Shown here: positions 1 to 9,136 of the stretch, one piece after another
Position numbering within the stretch: position 1 is the stretch's first letter
Layout of the letters: every line of letters begins with the position of its first letter
Assembly (NCBI RefSeq): GCF_004364975.1
Contig: NZ_SOBW01000007.1
Coordinates: forward strand, 1,426,001 to 1,490,000
Source of the DNA: Gelidibacter sediminis
GTDB taxonomy: Bacteria; Bacteroidota; Bacteroidia; Flavobacteriales; Flavobacteriaceae
Reading direction: 5' to 3'
DNA: 64,000 nt
Made by a program: the position numbers and the translations under genes
Notes under the pieces: model-generated
Told to the model about the DNA's origin: nothing
The model's input: the letters and a program-made list of their open reading frames with translations, nothing else
Databases searched by the model: none

Positions 1-33
1 TAGGACGTGCGGGTTCAAGTCCCGCCTTGAGTA
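1..33 (+). tRNA. 3' end of a class II tRNA (probably tRNA-Leu), cut by window edge
   Basis: Bases 9-13 (GCGGG) pair with 21-25 (CCCGC) around the loop TTCAAGT, which is a canonical T arm. Seven acceptor-strand bases and a discriminator A follow, with no encoded CCA. The preceding bases GGACGT resemble the 3' side of a long variable arm as in tRNA-Leu. The anticodon lies outside the window, so the identity is inferred. Confidence 0.8.
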
Positions 34-35
34 CG

Positions 36-72
36 AAACCCTGATAATCATATGATTGTCAGGGTTTTTTGT
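36..72 (+). terminator. Rho-independent terminator after the tRNA
   Basis: A long stem pairs 36-50 with 53-67 (outer AAACCCTGA/TCAGGGTTT, inner AATCA/TGATT) and is followed by a T run. Confidence 0.85.
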
Positions 73-87
73 TTTTTAATTGTGGGC

Positions 88-122
88 AAAAAAAAGACCC
101 AACTCAAGTAGGGTCTTTTTAT
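88..122 (-). terminator. Terminator (bidirectional) downstream of the small lipoprotein gene
   Basis: AAAAAGACCC (91-100) pairs with GGGTCTTTTT (111-120) around a 10-base loop. The A and T flanks let it work in both directions; it lies just past the stop codon of the minus-strand gene at 143-427. Confidence 0.8.
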
Positions 123-142
123 ATGTATAATTAAGTGTTGAA

Positions 143-427
143 TTAATTGTCGTCTCCAACAACTTCTTTGGCTGCACTATCAATAGCTTTGCCTGCTTCT
201 TTAACTTCATTGGAAGCATTATCAATAGCTTTGCCAGCTTTTTCTAAGGTGCCTTCAGTTGCATCAGCAACATCATCAGCAGCGTCTTCTAACGCGTCTG
301 CAGTGTCGTCAGCAGTATTTTCAATAGCATCTCCCATGTCGTCAGCCTTGTTTTCAGTTTCTCTACAAGAGGTAAAAGATAATCCAAGGGCTACAACCAA
401 GACAGTACTTAATAATAATTTTTTCAT
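143..427 (-). CDS. Small acidic repeat lipoprotein
   Basis: 94 aa. A lysine-led hydrophobic signal ends in FTSC, a lipobox that predicts an acylated Cys at about residue 21 and a membrane-anchored periplasmic or outer-membrane location. The rest is Ala/Asp/Glu-rich with no aromatic residues. It contains a 14-residue unit around KAGKAID that occurs twice in tandem; the repeat is visible in the DNA at 178-198 and 220-240. The pattern predicts an extended amphipathic helix, comparable with LEA-like or YtxH-like stress proteins, but no specific function can be assigned. It is monocistronic with its own promoter and terminator. Confidence 0.8.
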   Translation of the reverse strand: MKKLLLSTVLVVALGLSFTSCRETENKADDMGDAIENTADDTADALEDAADDVADATEGTLEKAGKAIDNASNEVKEAGKAIDSAAKEVVGDDN

Positions 428-456
428 ATTGAATGTTTTAGTGTTAATGTGATTTA

Positions 457-486
457 CAAATTTATAAAACTTCGTGAGGTCTCCAA
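457..486 (-). promoter_or_regulatory. Bacteroidota-type promoter for the small lipoprotein
   Basis: On the minus strand, TTG (484-486) is followed after 19 bases by TAAATTTG (457-464), matching the -33/-7 consensus TTG...TAnnTTTG. It lies 30 bases upstream of the start codon. Confidence 0.65.
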
Positions 487-531
487 CTAATCATTTAACA
501 TTTTTTTAAGACCCACCAAATCTTTCGTGCC

Positions 532-1767
532 TTATTTACGAATATAATTCATAATTTGGTTGACAGCACCCTGGTGTTTTTTAATATAGTTAGCGTTTAA
601 AGAACCTAAATGTTCACGTCTCTCTTTGTTTTGAATCAATTCACTGAGTGTGAGATCCAATTCAAAACGGTTAGCTATCGATAGTACGCCACCATAGGCT
701 ATCATGTCGAAAGCTTCGGGAAACTTGTGATAATTTTGACCAATTATTATGGGTGCTCCAAAAACGGCAGGCTCCAAAATGTTATGCAAACCCGTATGGC
801 CCATTGCCCCACCCACATAAGCAATGTCAGCATAACTGTATATTTTACTTAAAATGCCTATAGAGTCTACAATAAGCACATCAAACTCAGAAAGAATCTT
901 GCCTTCCTTTTCAGAAAACAAAACGGTTTTTTTCTGAAGCTGCTTTTTAAAGCTAGTAATCTGCGCATTTTTAATGTTGTGCGGAGCTACAATAAATTTA
1001 ACATTTTGTGATCTGTCTGAATTTATAAAATCGATAAAAAGGGCTTCGTCTTCCGGCCAAGAGCTTCCAACCACGACACATAAGCTTTCATTTTTAAAGT
1101 ATTGAACAAAGGGGAGGTGGTTATCTTGTCGTAATTGGTCAGTTACACGATCATAGCGCGTGTCTCCGGCCACACTTACATTATGAAGCTGTAGTGTCTC
1201 CAACACAACTTTCGAGTTGTTGTTCTGTACAAATATATATTCAAAAGTACGCAGGGCGTCACGCATCAATCCTCCATAAAACTTAAAATAGGGTTGCTCT
1301 TGTCTAAATACAGCCGAAATTAAAATAGCTCTTAGGTTGTATTGTTTTAGGGCGTGCATATAATTGGGCCACACGTCATATTTCACGAAAATGGTCAGTT
1401 CTGGTTTTAGCATTGCTACAAAGCGCTTTGCATTGCTGTTAGTATCCATAGGAAGATAAACTACGATGTCAGCTACCGGAGTGTTTTTCCGGATTTCGTA
1501 ACCTGAAGGCGAAAAAAAGGTGAGTACAATTTTATGATGAGGGTAGTCCACTCTCAAGTGTTTGAAAATTGGCAAACCTTGCTCATATTCACCTAAAGAG
1601 GCGCAATGAAACCACAGAGTCTTATCGTTGGGAGTGAGTTGGTTTTCTAGTATTTTAAAAGTTTCTCGCCGCCCCTGAACCCCTAATTTAATTTTATCGT
1701 TAAAAAGTGCGAGAATTTTCAATAAAAATTCAGCACCATAGAGCGCTATGTTGTAGAGTAATTTCAA
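532..1767 (-). CDS. waaA: 3-deoxy-D-manno-octulosonic acid transferase (WaaA/KdtA)
   Basis: 411 aa, the usual length for WaaA. The enzyme is a GT-B glycosyltransferase at the inner membrane that transfers Kdo from CMP-Kdo to lipid IVA in lipopolysaccharide core synthesis. An N-terminal hydrophobic stretch is followed by the conserved segment WFHCASLGEYEQG, whose Glu corresponds to the catalytic base of the family. The C-terminal domain carries GGAMGHTGLHNILEPAVFG, the nucleotide-sugar site. The gene stands alone, with a 214-base gap to the divergent aminotransferase operon. Confidence 0.93.
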   Translation of the reverse strand: MKLLYNIALYGAEFLLKILALFNDKIKLGVQGRRETFKILENQLTPNDKTLWFHCASLGEYEQGLPIFKHLRVDYPHHKIVLTFFSPSGYEIRKNTPVADIVVYLPMDTNSNAKRFVAMLKPELTIFVKYDVWPNYMHALKQYNLRAILISAVFRQEQPYFKFYGGLMRDALRTFEYIFVQNNNSKVVLETLQLHNVSVAGDTRYDRVTDQLRQDNHLPFVQYFKNESLCVVVGSSWPEDEALFIDFINSDRSQNVKFIVAPHNIKNAQITSFKKQLQKKTVLFSEKEGKILSEFDVLIVDSIGILSKIYSYADIAYVGGAMGHTGLHNILEPAVFGAPIIIGQNYHKFPEAFDMIAYGGVLSIANRFELDLTLSELIQNKERREHLGSLNANYIKKHQGAVNQIMNYIRK

Positions 1768-1898
1768 GAAGAATGATTTGCGCTAAAATACATTTCTTTC
1801 TATTATTTTGATTAAAAATTGTTGCCCAATTTCGATATCTTTAGCTCGTAATGCGGATGGATGTAGAGCATGCATTAAAATTAAACCTATACGAATGA

Positions 1899-1929
1899 TT
1901 GGTATAAGCGGTGCAATTTTGTAATTTTG
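1899..1929 (+). promoter_or_regulatory. Promoter of the aminotransferase-galE-amidohydrolase operon
   Basis: TTG (1899-1901), a 20-base spacer, then TAATTTTG (1922-1929) fit the Bacteroidota -33/-7 consensus. The start codon lies 51 bases further on. Confidence 0.65.
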
Positions 1930-1980
1930 TTCGTTTATAAAGCCTTTGGGTTTCAATTATTCATTCCTACAAATACTTAG

Positions 1981-3120
1981 ATGAAAAACATACAAATGGT
2001 TGATCTTAAGGGTCAATATCAGAAAATCAAAGACGTTGTTGATGCGTCTATTTCGCAGGTGCTTGAAACAACAGCCTATATTAATGGTCCACAAGTACAT
2101 GAATTTCAGAAAAATTTAGAAACTTATCTCAATGTGAAGCATGTCATTCCATGTGCTAATGGAACTGACGCGTTACAAATTGCAATGATGGGCTTAGATT
2201 TAAAGCCAGGCGATGAGGTCATTACCGCTGATTTTACATTCGCAGCAACTGTTGAGGTGATTGCCTTATTACAGTTGACCCCAGTATTGGTTGATGTAGA
2301 CCCTAATACTTTTAATATAGATGTCGAGGCCATAAAAAAGGCAATCACGCCTAAAACAAAAGCAATTGTCCCTGTCCATTTATTTGGCCAATGTGCTAAT
2401 ATGGAAGCGATCATGGACATTGCAAAAGCACATAATTTATATGTAATAGAAGATAATGCCCAAGCTATTGGTGCCACCTATACCTATAGTGATGGTAAGA
2501 AGGCGAAAGTAGGCACCATAGGCCACGTAGCCTCTACATCATTTTTTCCTTCAAAAAATTTAGGATGTTATGGTGATGGTGGCGCAATCTTTACAAATGA
2601 TGATGCGTTAGCTCATAAACTGAGAGGCATTGTTAACCATGGCATGTATGAGCGATACCATCATGATGTTGTGGGAGTAAATTCTCGTCTGGATTCAATC
2701 CAAGCCGCTGTTCTTAATTCAAAATTAAAACATTTAGACAGCTACAATGCGGCACGTATTAATGCAGCCAATGCATATGACCAAGCTTTTAAAGGTCATG
2801 AACATATTGTAACGCCTTTTAGAGAAGGTAGCGTAGATAATCATGTGTTTCATCAATATACCTTAAAAGTGAAAGATGTCAATAGAGATGCTTTGGTAAA
2901 ACATTTAAATGAAAACGGAATTCCTTGTGGAGTATATTACCCAATTCCGCTACACCTTCAAAAGGCTTATAAAGATTCAAGATATAAGGAAGAGGATTTT
3001 ACCGTAACCAATCAATTGGTCAAAGAAGTGATTTCATTGCCCATGCATACGGAGTTGAACATGGAACAAATTGAATATATTACGTCCACAGTTATTAATT
3101 TTATAAATAAGAATTCATAA
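1981..3120 (+). CDS. DegT/DnrJ/EryC1/StrS-family sugar aminotransferase
   Basis: 379 aa, typical for the family. These PLP enzymes aminate nucleotide-linked keto sugars for surface polysaccharides. The PLP lysine is K192 in FFPSKNLG, followed by GCYGDGGA. The N-terminal CANGTDAL motif holds the cofactor phosphate, and EDNAQAIGA carries the Asp that binds the pyridine nitrogen. The stop codon overlaps the galE start by one base (TAATG), so translation is likely coupled. The exact sugar substrate cannot be read from the sequence. Confidence 0.88.
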   Translation: MKNIQMVDLKGQYQKIKDVVDASISQVLETTAYINGPQVHEFQKNLETYLNVKHVIPCANGTDALQIAMMGLDLKPGDEVITADFTFAATVEVIALLQLTPVLVDVDPNTFNIDVEAIKKAITPKTKAIVPVHLFGQCANMEAIMDIAKAHNLYVIEDNAQAIGATYTYSDGKKAKVGTIGHVASTSFFPSKNLGCYGDGGAIFTNDDALAHKLRGIVNHGMYERYHHDVVGVNSRLDSIQAAVLNSKLKHLDSYNAARINAANAYDQAFKGHEHIVTPFREGSVDNHVFHQYTLKVKDVNRDALVKHLNENGIPCGVYYPIPLHLQKAYKDSRYKEEDFTVTNQLVKEVISLPMHTELNMEQIEYITSTVINFINKNS

Positions 3121-4142
3121 TGAAAAAGGTTTTAGTTACTGGTGGTTTAGGCTTTATTGGATCACATACTGTGGTAGAACTGCAAGAAAAAGGGTATGAA
3201 GTGGTAATTTTGGATGACCTCTCCAATTCTTCTATTGACGTATTAGCGGGGATTACAGCAATTACAGGAAAAGCACCAATTTTTGAGAAATTAGATTTAA
3301 AGGAAAAAGCAAAGGTTGAATCATTTTTTGAACAACATCAGGATATTGATGGTGTCATTCACTTTGCCGCAAGTAAGGCCGTTGGAGAAAGCGTTGAAAA
3401 ACCATTATTATACTATGAAAACAATATCAATACTTTGGTATATGTGTTGAAATCCATATTACAATTACCAACCCAAAATTTTATCTTCAGTTCGTCGTGC
3501 ACCGTATATGGGCAGGCGGATGAAATGCCAATAACAGAATCTGCCCCAATTAAAGCAGCAGAATCTCCATACGGAAATACCAAGCAAATAGGCGAAGAAA
3601 TTATTAAGGATACCTGTAGAAGTAATACCACACTTAATGCTATTGCTTTGCGATATTTTAACCCAATAGGTGCACATAGCAGCACAAAGATTGGTGAGTT
3701 GCCAATTGGAGTGCCTCAAAATTTGGTGCCCTTTATCACGCAAACCGCCGCTGGCTTACGTCAAGAATTGTCAGTATTTGGTAATGATTATCCAACTTCT
3801 GATGGCACTTGCGTCAGAGATTATATTCATGTAGTCGATCTGGCCAAAGCGCATGTGGTGGCTTTAGAACGCTTAGTGAGTGGTAATAACGCTGACAATT
3901 ATGAAACTTTTAATGTTGGTACTGGTACCGGAAGCACCGTGTTGGAAGTGATACAATCATTCGAAAAAGTTTCAGGTCAGAAATTAAATTACAAATTTGC
4001 GCCAAGACGCGAAGGTGATGTCATTCAGGCTTTTGCAGATACTGCTAAGGCGAACACCGACTTAGGCTGGAAAGCAGAACGGAATTTGGATGAAGCACTC
4101 TTATCTGCTTGGAAATGGGAGAAGCACCTTAGAAATATCTAA
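3120..4142 (+). CDS. galE: UDP-glucose 4-epimerase
   Basis: 340 aa, matching GalE. The enzyme interconverts UDP-glucose and UDP-galactose (or the N-acetyl forms) with tightly bound NAD. The Rossmann motif GGLGFIGSH is at residues 8-16, the catalytic Ser/Tyr/Lys group is visible as SSSCTVYG and YGNTKQ, and ALRYFNPIGAH is a GalE signature. It overlaps the aminotransferase stop codon by one base, which suggests both work in nucleotide-sugar supply for surface glycans. Confidence 0.93.
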   Translation: MKKVLVTGGLGFIGSHTVVELQEKGYEVVILDDLSNSSIDVLAGITAITGKAPIFEKLDLKEKAKVESFFEQHQDIDGVIHFAASKAVGESVEKPLLYYENNINTLVYVLKSILQLPTQNFIFSSSCTVYGQADEMPITESAPIKAAESPYGNTKQIGEEIIKDTCRSNTTLNAIALRYFNPIGAHSSTKIGELPIGVPQNLVPFITQTAAGLRQELSVFGNDYPTSDGTCVRDYIHVVDLAKAHVVALERLVSGNNADNYETFNVGTGTGSTVLEVIQSFEKVSGQKLNYKFAPRREGDVIQAFADTAKANTDLGWKAERNLDEALLSAWKWEKHLRNI

Positions 4143-4156
4143 AACACACATCTATT

Positions 4157-5434
4157 ATGAAAACATCTATCCTTCTTTGTTGTCTGTTACTGACAGCTGT
4201 GGCCTTTGGGCAAAACACCTATTTACATTGCGGTAAACTTATTGACACCAAAGAAGGGAAGATTTTAACCAATAAGACAATTATCGTCTCTGATAACCAA
4301 ATTTTGGCCGTTGAAGATGGCTATACTGCCCCAAAATCTTCTGAAGATATTGTGGTCAACTTGAAGTCTAAAACGGTGATGCCAGGGTTGATTGATTTTC
4401 ATGTTCATATTGAAGGTGAAACAAATCCGAGGGCATATTTAGAAAAGTATACACTTAATGACGCTGATATCGCCTTTAACGCACAACATTTTGCGAAAGT
4501 AACCTTGATGTCTGGATTTACTACCGTTAGAGATTTAGGCGGTTCAGGGGTGAATGTCGCTTTAAGAAATGCGGTCAATGCTGGTAAAGTTGATGGACCG
4601 CGCATTTTTACTGCTGAAAAATCATTGGCAACTACAGGCGGACATGCTGATCCTACCAATGGTGCCAAAAAAGGTCTTCTTGAAAGTCCTGGTCCGGAAG
4701 AAGGTGTCGTTAACGGGGTTGAGGATGCTAAGAAAGCGGTACGTCAACGCTATAAAAATGGCGCCGATTGGATAAAAATAACCGCTACAGGAGGGGTTTT
4801 GAGTGTTGCAAAAAGTGGCTTGAATCCGCAGTTTACTGTAGAGGAAATTAAAGCCATTTGCGAAACCGCAAAGGATTATGGTATGGAAGTGGCTGCACAT
4901 GCACATGGCGATGAGGGCATGCAACGAGCCATTCTTGGAGGAGTCAAAACTATTGAGCACGGTACCATGATGAGTGCAGAAACCATGGCGCTTATGAAAA
5001 AGCATAACGTCTATTTGGTGCCTACAATAACGGCAGGAAAATCAGTGTCTGATAAAGCTAAAATCCCAAATTATTACCCAGAAGTTATTGTTGGTAAAGC
5101 CTTAGATATTGGCCCGAAAATTCAAGATATGTTTAGTAGAGCCTATAAGAGTGGGGTTGGTATTGCCTTTGGAACAGATGCTGCTGTTTTTGCCCATGGC
5201 GATAATGGAAAAGAGTTTGGATATATGGTGGACGCTGGAATGCCTGCTATAAAAGCTATTCAGAGTGCAACAGTAACCAATGCCATGCTGTTAAAAATGG
5301 AAGATCAATTAGGACAATTAAGAGCTGGGTATTTGGCTGATATTGTCGCCACAAATGATGATCCTACAGTAAATATCGAGACGATGACAGAAGTGGTATT
5401 TGTAATGAAAAATGGTAAAATTTACAAAAAATAG
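4157..5434 (+). CDS. Secreted amidohydrolase-superfamily protein
   Basis: 425 aa with a cleavable signal peptide ending near AFGQ (about residue 19), so it is probably periplasmic. It is a metal-dependent TIM-barrel hydrolase. Visible metal ligands are the HVH pair in GLIDFHVHIE, a candidate carboxylated Lys in DWIKITATGG, His in HAHGDEG, His in IEHGTMM and Asp in GTDAAVFAHG. The pattern is that of the Xaa-Pro dipeptidase and imidazolonepropionase-like amidohydrolases. It starts 14 bases after galE and may be cotranscribed, although a role in sugar metabolism is not evident. The substrate is unknown. Confidence 0.87.
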   Translation: MKTSILLCCLLLTAVAFGQNTYLHCGKLIDTKEGKILTNKTIIVSDNQILAVEDGYTAPKSSEDIVVNLKSKTVMPGLIDFHVHIEGETNPRAYLEKYTLNDADIAFNAQHFAKVTLMSGFTTVRDLGGSGVNVALRNAVNAGKVDGPRIFTAEKSLATTGGHADPTNGAKKGLLESPGPEEGVVNGVEDAKKAVRQRYKNGADWIKITATGGVLSVAKSGLNPQFTVEEIKAICETAKDYGMEVAAHAHGDEGMQRAILGGVKTIEHGTMMSAETMALMKKHNVYLVPTITAGKSVSDKAKIPNYYPEVIVGKALDIGPKIQDMFSRAYKSGVGIAFGTDAAVFAHGDNGKEFGYMVDAGMPAIKAIQSATVTNAMLLKMEDQLGQLRAGYLADIVATNDDPTVNIETMTEVVFVMKNGKIYKK

Positions 5435-5712
5435 AGATTTTCTCGTTTCACATCCTCTAAAAATACTCCCATTCACTTGCGTATCTGTTAACTAAACGCT
5501 TGTATAATTACGGGTCTCATAATTAAGATACTGATTAACATGGTTTTAGCGTTACAAACTTGGTTTTTCGCTGTTAAATCCGTTTCTTTGTATGTAATGA
5601 AGCCATATTGACACTGTCTAATAAGCGCCAAATAATTAAAATCTAGTTATGGATGTAACCGGATTTGAATGGCAAATTCAATACACATTAACAAAAAAAC
5701 AGAAAAGGACTT

Positions 5713-5904
5713 ATGAAACTGATTAGTATTAAAAGAGAAACGAAACCTGAAGGAAGATTTACACCAAAAATGGGATCTTTAATCACGAACGTAACATACA
5801 TTAGGAAGCAATTTCTAAGCATCCCTTACAAAACATTACATAAATATAGAGAAACGTATTACGGTGAAGTTAAAGATTGCGAAGAGTGCAACCTTGCGCA
5901 TTAA
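5713..5904 (+). CDS. Small basic protein of unknown function with a C-terminal CxxC
   Basis: 63 aa with no signal peptide or membrane segment. It is basic through the first two thirds and ends with KDCEECNLAH, giving a CxxC pair that could bind metal or undergo redox change. The start codon follows an A-rich stretch (AACAAAAAAACAGAAAAGG), the usual flavobacterial translation context, and a strong terminator closes the gene at 5921. The 278 bases upstream hold no other gene that I can see. The function is not recognised; the ordered context supports a real gene. Confidence 0.65.
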   Translation: MKLISIKRETKPEGRFTPKMGSLITNVTYIRKQFLSIPYKTLHKYRETYYGEVKDCEECNLAH

Positions 5905-5920
5905 ATACAAAATGACATAT

Positions 5921-5953
5921 AAAAAAAGCCTCATCAGAAATGAGGCTTTTTTT
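5921..5953. terminator. Bidirectional terminator between the 63-aa gene and lspA
   Basis: AAAAGCCTCAT (5924-5934) pairs with ATGAGGCTTTT (5940-5950). A and T runs on both sides serve the convergent genes. Confidence 0.85.
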
Positions 5954-6452
5954 ATGCATTAGCTTTTTCGAGTTTTTTCTGTTGAAAGCTAGCCACAATC
6001 AATAAAATCATTCCAAAGCTTACAGACATGTCTGCCAGATTAAAAATACCGGTTCTAAAAATACCACCTAAATCAATATGGAAAAAATCAGTAACTGAGC
6101 CATACATAAATCTATCAAAAACATTGGCAATTCCACCGCCTATAATACAGCAGAACGCAATCAGGCTTAAACGATCCAAAGTTTTATTGGTCATGATATA
6201 ATACAATACACCTCCCAAAACAATCACAGGTAAGATCAATAATAGAATCCACTTTAGGGTTGGACTTAAATCGCTTCCCATGCCTAAAAATGCACCTTCG
6301 TTTTCAACTTTTGTTAAGATGAAGGATTCACCGATGAGCTCTATAACTTCATATTGGGCTATTTTGGCCCTAACTATAAATTTGGAAATTTGATCTACAG
6401 CAATATTTGCAACAATCAATAGGATGATGCTAAGGGTTCTTGAGAGTTTCAT
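5952..6452 (-). CDS. lspA: Lipoprotein signal peptidase (signal peptidase II)
   Basis: 166 aa, four predicted membrane helices, typical of LspA. It cleaves prolipoprotein signal peptides before the lipid-modified Cys in the inner membrane. The two catalytic Asp are visible in NVFDRFMYGSVTDFF and FNLADMSVSFG. It lies three bases downstream of fabD, so the two genes probably share a transcript. Its substrates in this window include the lipoproteins at 143-427 and 61162-61911. Confidence 0.95.
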   Translation of the reverse strand: MKLSRTLSIILLIVANIAVDQISKFIVRAKIAQYEVIELIGESFILTKVENEGAFLGMGSDLSPTLKWILLLILPVIVLGGVLYYIMTNKTLDRLSLIAFCCIIGGGIANVFDRFMYGSVTDFFHIDLGGIFRTGIFNLADMSVSFGMILLIVASFQQKKLEKANA

Positions 6453-6455
6453 GTA

Positions 6456-7349
6456 TTAAAGGTTAGGGGTAAAAGTTGCGGCCGCTGTTTGCGCCTCTCT
6501 GTTGATTTTCTTAACCAATCCTTGAAGCACATTTCCAGGACCTACTTCAGTAAATAGGGTTGCGCCATCTGCAATCATTTGTTGCACAGATTGCGTCCAT
6601 CGTACTGGTGCCGTTAATTGTAAGATTAAATTCTGTTTGATGTCATTTTCATTCTTAACCGCATTGGCAGTTACATTTTGATAGATGGGACATTTTGGAG
6701 TGTTAAATGGTGTGTTTTCAATAGCCGCTGCTAATTCTTCACGAGCAGGTTCCATTAAGGGTGAATGGAAGGCCCCACCAACAGGTAATACTAAAGCGCG
6801 TTTGGCGCCGGCTGCCTTCATAGCTTCACAGGCACGATTAATAGCATCTACTTCTCCAGAAATTACTAATTGGCCAGGACAGTTGTAATTTGCGGCCACA
6901 ACCACACCTTCTGTAGTATTACAAACTTGCTCAACAATAGCGTCGTCCAACCCTAAAACTGCAGCCATGGTACTTGGTTGCAATTCGCATGCCTTTTGCA
7001 TTGCTATAGCACGTTTGGAAACGAGTTTTAAGCCATCTTCAAAGGATAACGCACCATTGGCTACCAATGCTGAAAATTCGCCTAAGGAATGACCGGCTAC
7101 CATATCTGGTTTAAAATTGTCGCCTAAGGTTTTAGCTAAAATGACTGAATGTAAAAAAACGGCTGGTTGCGTTACTTTGGTTTCTTTAAGATCTTCAGTA
7201 GATCCTTGAAACATGATGTCAGTAATAGAAAAACCTAAGATGTCATTAGCTTCTTCAAATAGTTTTTGGGCTATAGTTGACTTTTCGTAAAGGTCCAATC
7301 CCATGCCTGAAAATTGGGCGCCTTGACCAGGAAATATATATGCATTCAT
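6456..7349 (-). CDS. fabD: Malonyl-CoA:ACP transacylase
   Basis: 297 aa, the usual size. It loads malonate onto acyl carrier protein for fatty-acid synthesis in the cytoplasm. The N-terminus IFPGQGAQFSGMG and the nucleophile motif GHSLGEFSAL are diagnostic, and the partner His is in GGAFHSPLM. It is followed after three bases by lspA. Confidence 0.95.
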   Translation of the reverse strand: MNAYIFPGQGAQFSGMGLDLYEKSTIAQKLFEEANDILGFSITDIMFQGSTEDLKETKVTQPAVFLHSVILAKTLGDNFKPDMVAGHSLGEFSALVANGALSFEDGLKLVSKRAIAMQKACELQPSTMAAVLGLDDAIVEQVCNTTEGVVVAANYNCPGQLVISGEVDAINRACEAMKAAGAKRALVLPVGGAFHSPLMEPAREELAAAIENTPFNTPKCPIYQNVTANAVKNENDIKQNLILQLTAPVRWTQSVQQMIADGATLFTEVGPGNVLQGLVKKINREAQTAAATFTPNL

Positions 7350-7459
7350 TGTGATTCAATTTAGGTTGCAAAAATAGGAATATTTTTTTAAGCTGTCTGC
7401 GCGGTCACATTTTTATGACATAGCATTAGAAATAAGAATGTTTCGCTTACGAACTGACC

Positions 7460-9016
7460 CTACAAACCTATAATAGCAGCTTCAGCACAGCGTTCGCCAT
7501 CCATTGCGGCTGATACGATGCCGCCTGCATAGCCCCCGCCTTCACCGCAAGGGAATAAGTTTGAAATTTGTGGATGTACTAGACGTTCATTTCTAGGAAT
7601 ATTCACTGGTGATGAGGTTCGTGATTCCACGCCTATGATATTGGCCTCTTCGGTATAAAACCCTTTCATTTTTTCGCCAAAGGCTTTAAATCCGGTGCGC
7701 AGGCGCCCGCCAATCAGTTTCGGAAGTAAGGAATGTAAAGGTGCCGATTTCAATCCGGGTTGATAGGAAGTCGGGTTGAGGTCTGCTGAAAGTTTGCCTT
7801 CAACAAAGTCCGTTAAACGTTGTGCTGGCGCTACTTGACTCCTACCGCCGGCGGTAAAGGCTAAACGTTCTAAATCTTCTTGATATTTTAGGGCTTTCAA
7901 TACCCCAAAATGTTCGTATTTATATAAATCTTTGTCGGCATTAATTTCCACCACGATCCCTGAATTGGCAAATTGATTATTACGTTTGGAGGGTGACATA
8001 CCGTTGACGACCACTTCTCCATTTGCCGTTGCTGCAGGCACTATAAAACCACCGGGACACATACAGAAAGAATACACACCGCGTTCATTTACTTGTTCCA
8101 CTAAACTATAGGCGGCAGCGGGCAATAATGGGTCACGTTCAGTACTGCAACTGTATTGGATGGAATCTATAATATGCTGCGGATGTTCAACCCGCACGCC
8201 CATGGCAAAAGATTTGGCTTCAAGGGCAATCTTTTTATCGTGGAGTAAATAGTAAATATCACGTGCTGAATGCCCAGTGGCTAGAATAACCCGTTCCACA
8301 TCTAGGGTTTGACCATTTTGAAGGGCTAGCATTTTGATTTCTTGATCTTTAATGATAAAGTCTGTAACTCGGGTGTCAAAATGTATTTCTCCGCCGTTAT
8401 TTAGAATTGTTTCGCGTACATTTTGAACAACTTTTGGAAGTTTATTGGTCCCAATATGCGGATGGGCGTCTACTAAGATTTGATCTGTGGCACCGTGATA
8501 TACGAGGTTTTCAAACACACGACGTACATCACCACGTTTTAAACTTCTGGTATATAATTTTCCATCACTGTAGGTCCCCGCACCACCTTCTCCAAAGCAA
8601 TAATTGGAATCTTCATTCACAAAATGATCTTGATTAATGGCTTTCAAATCGCGGCGTCTATCCTGAACATTTTTTCCACGTTCCAAAACAATCGGTTTAA
8701 AACCCAATTCAATGCAGCGCAATGCGGCATACATTCCTGCAGGCCCAAAACCGATAATGTGAATAGGTTTGGCGTTTGAAACATCTTTGTAGTCAAAGTG
8801 ATATGCAGAGGTTTCCGGCATCGGTTCATTGATATACACCGATACTTTATAATTGAAAACAATTAATTTTTTCCGTGCATCAATGGATTTCCGTAAGACC
8901 TTAATTCCGGAGATATTATCCGTTGGTATACCGAGAAAGTCCGCAGATTTACGGGTTAAAATATCAGTCTGCTTTTCCTCATGGAGTGTTACACGAAGCT
9001 GGATGTCTTTTATCAT
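7460..9016 (-). CDS. NAD(P)/FAD-dependent oxidoreductase, COG2509 family
   Basis: 518 aa. An N-terminal domain of about 90 residues precedes an FAD-binding Rossmann motif, HIIGFGPAGMYAALR. The protein then carries FGEGGAGTYSDGKL, HPHIGTNKLPKVV, CMCPGGF and a C-terminal FPCGEGGGYAGGI, all features of the COG2509 dehydrogenase family. Family members are widespread and not biochemically assigned. The gene is monocistronic, with gaps of about 110-120 bases on either side. Confidence 0.85.
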   Translation of the reverse strand: MIKDIQLRVTLHEEKQTDILTRKSADFLGIPTDNISGIKVLRKSIDARKKLIVFNYKVSVYINEPMPETSAYHFDYKDVSNAKPIHIIGFGPAGMYAALRCIELGFKPIVLERGKNVQDRRRDLKAINQDHFVNEDSNYCFGEGGAGTYSDGKLYTRSLKRGDVRRVFENLVYHGATDQILVDAHPHIGTNKLPKVVQNVRETILNNGGEIHFDTRVTDFIIKDQEIKMLALQNGQTLDVERVILATGHSARDIYYLLHDKKIALEAKSFAMGVRVEHPQHIIDSIQYSCSTERDPLLPAAAYSLVEQVNERGVYSFCMCPGGFIVPAATANGEVVVNGMSPSKRNNQFANSGIVVEINADKDLYKYEHFGVLKALKYQEDLERLAFTAGGRSQVAPAQRLTDFVEGKLSADLNPTSYQPGLKSAPLHSLLPKLIGGRLRTGFKAFGEKMKGFYTEEANIIGVESRTSSPVNIPRNERLVHPQISNLFPCGEGGGYAGGIVSAAMDGERCAEAAIIGL

Positions 9017-9136
9017 GATGCAAAATTACTTAAAATAGGATTAGGAAGATCTATTGCTAAATATTAAGTTCCGTAAATCTAGGCGCACAATCACTTGATA
9101 TATTGACTTACTTTTATAAACTACTCCTATTAATAA

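Noticed and set aside
147-452. 101-aa open frame antisense to the small lipoprotein gene
   Set aside because: It is a low-complexity Ser/Ala frame that mirrors the Asp/Ala-rich repeats of the lipoprotein; the minus-strand gene has signal peptide, lipobox, promoter and terminator.
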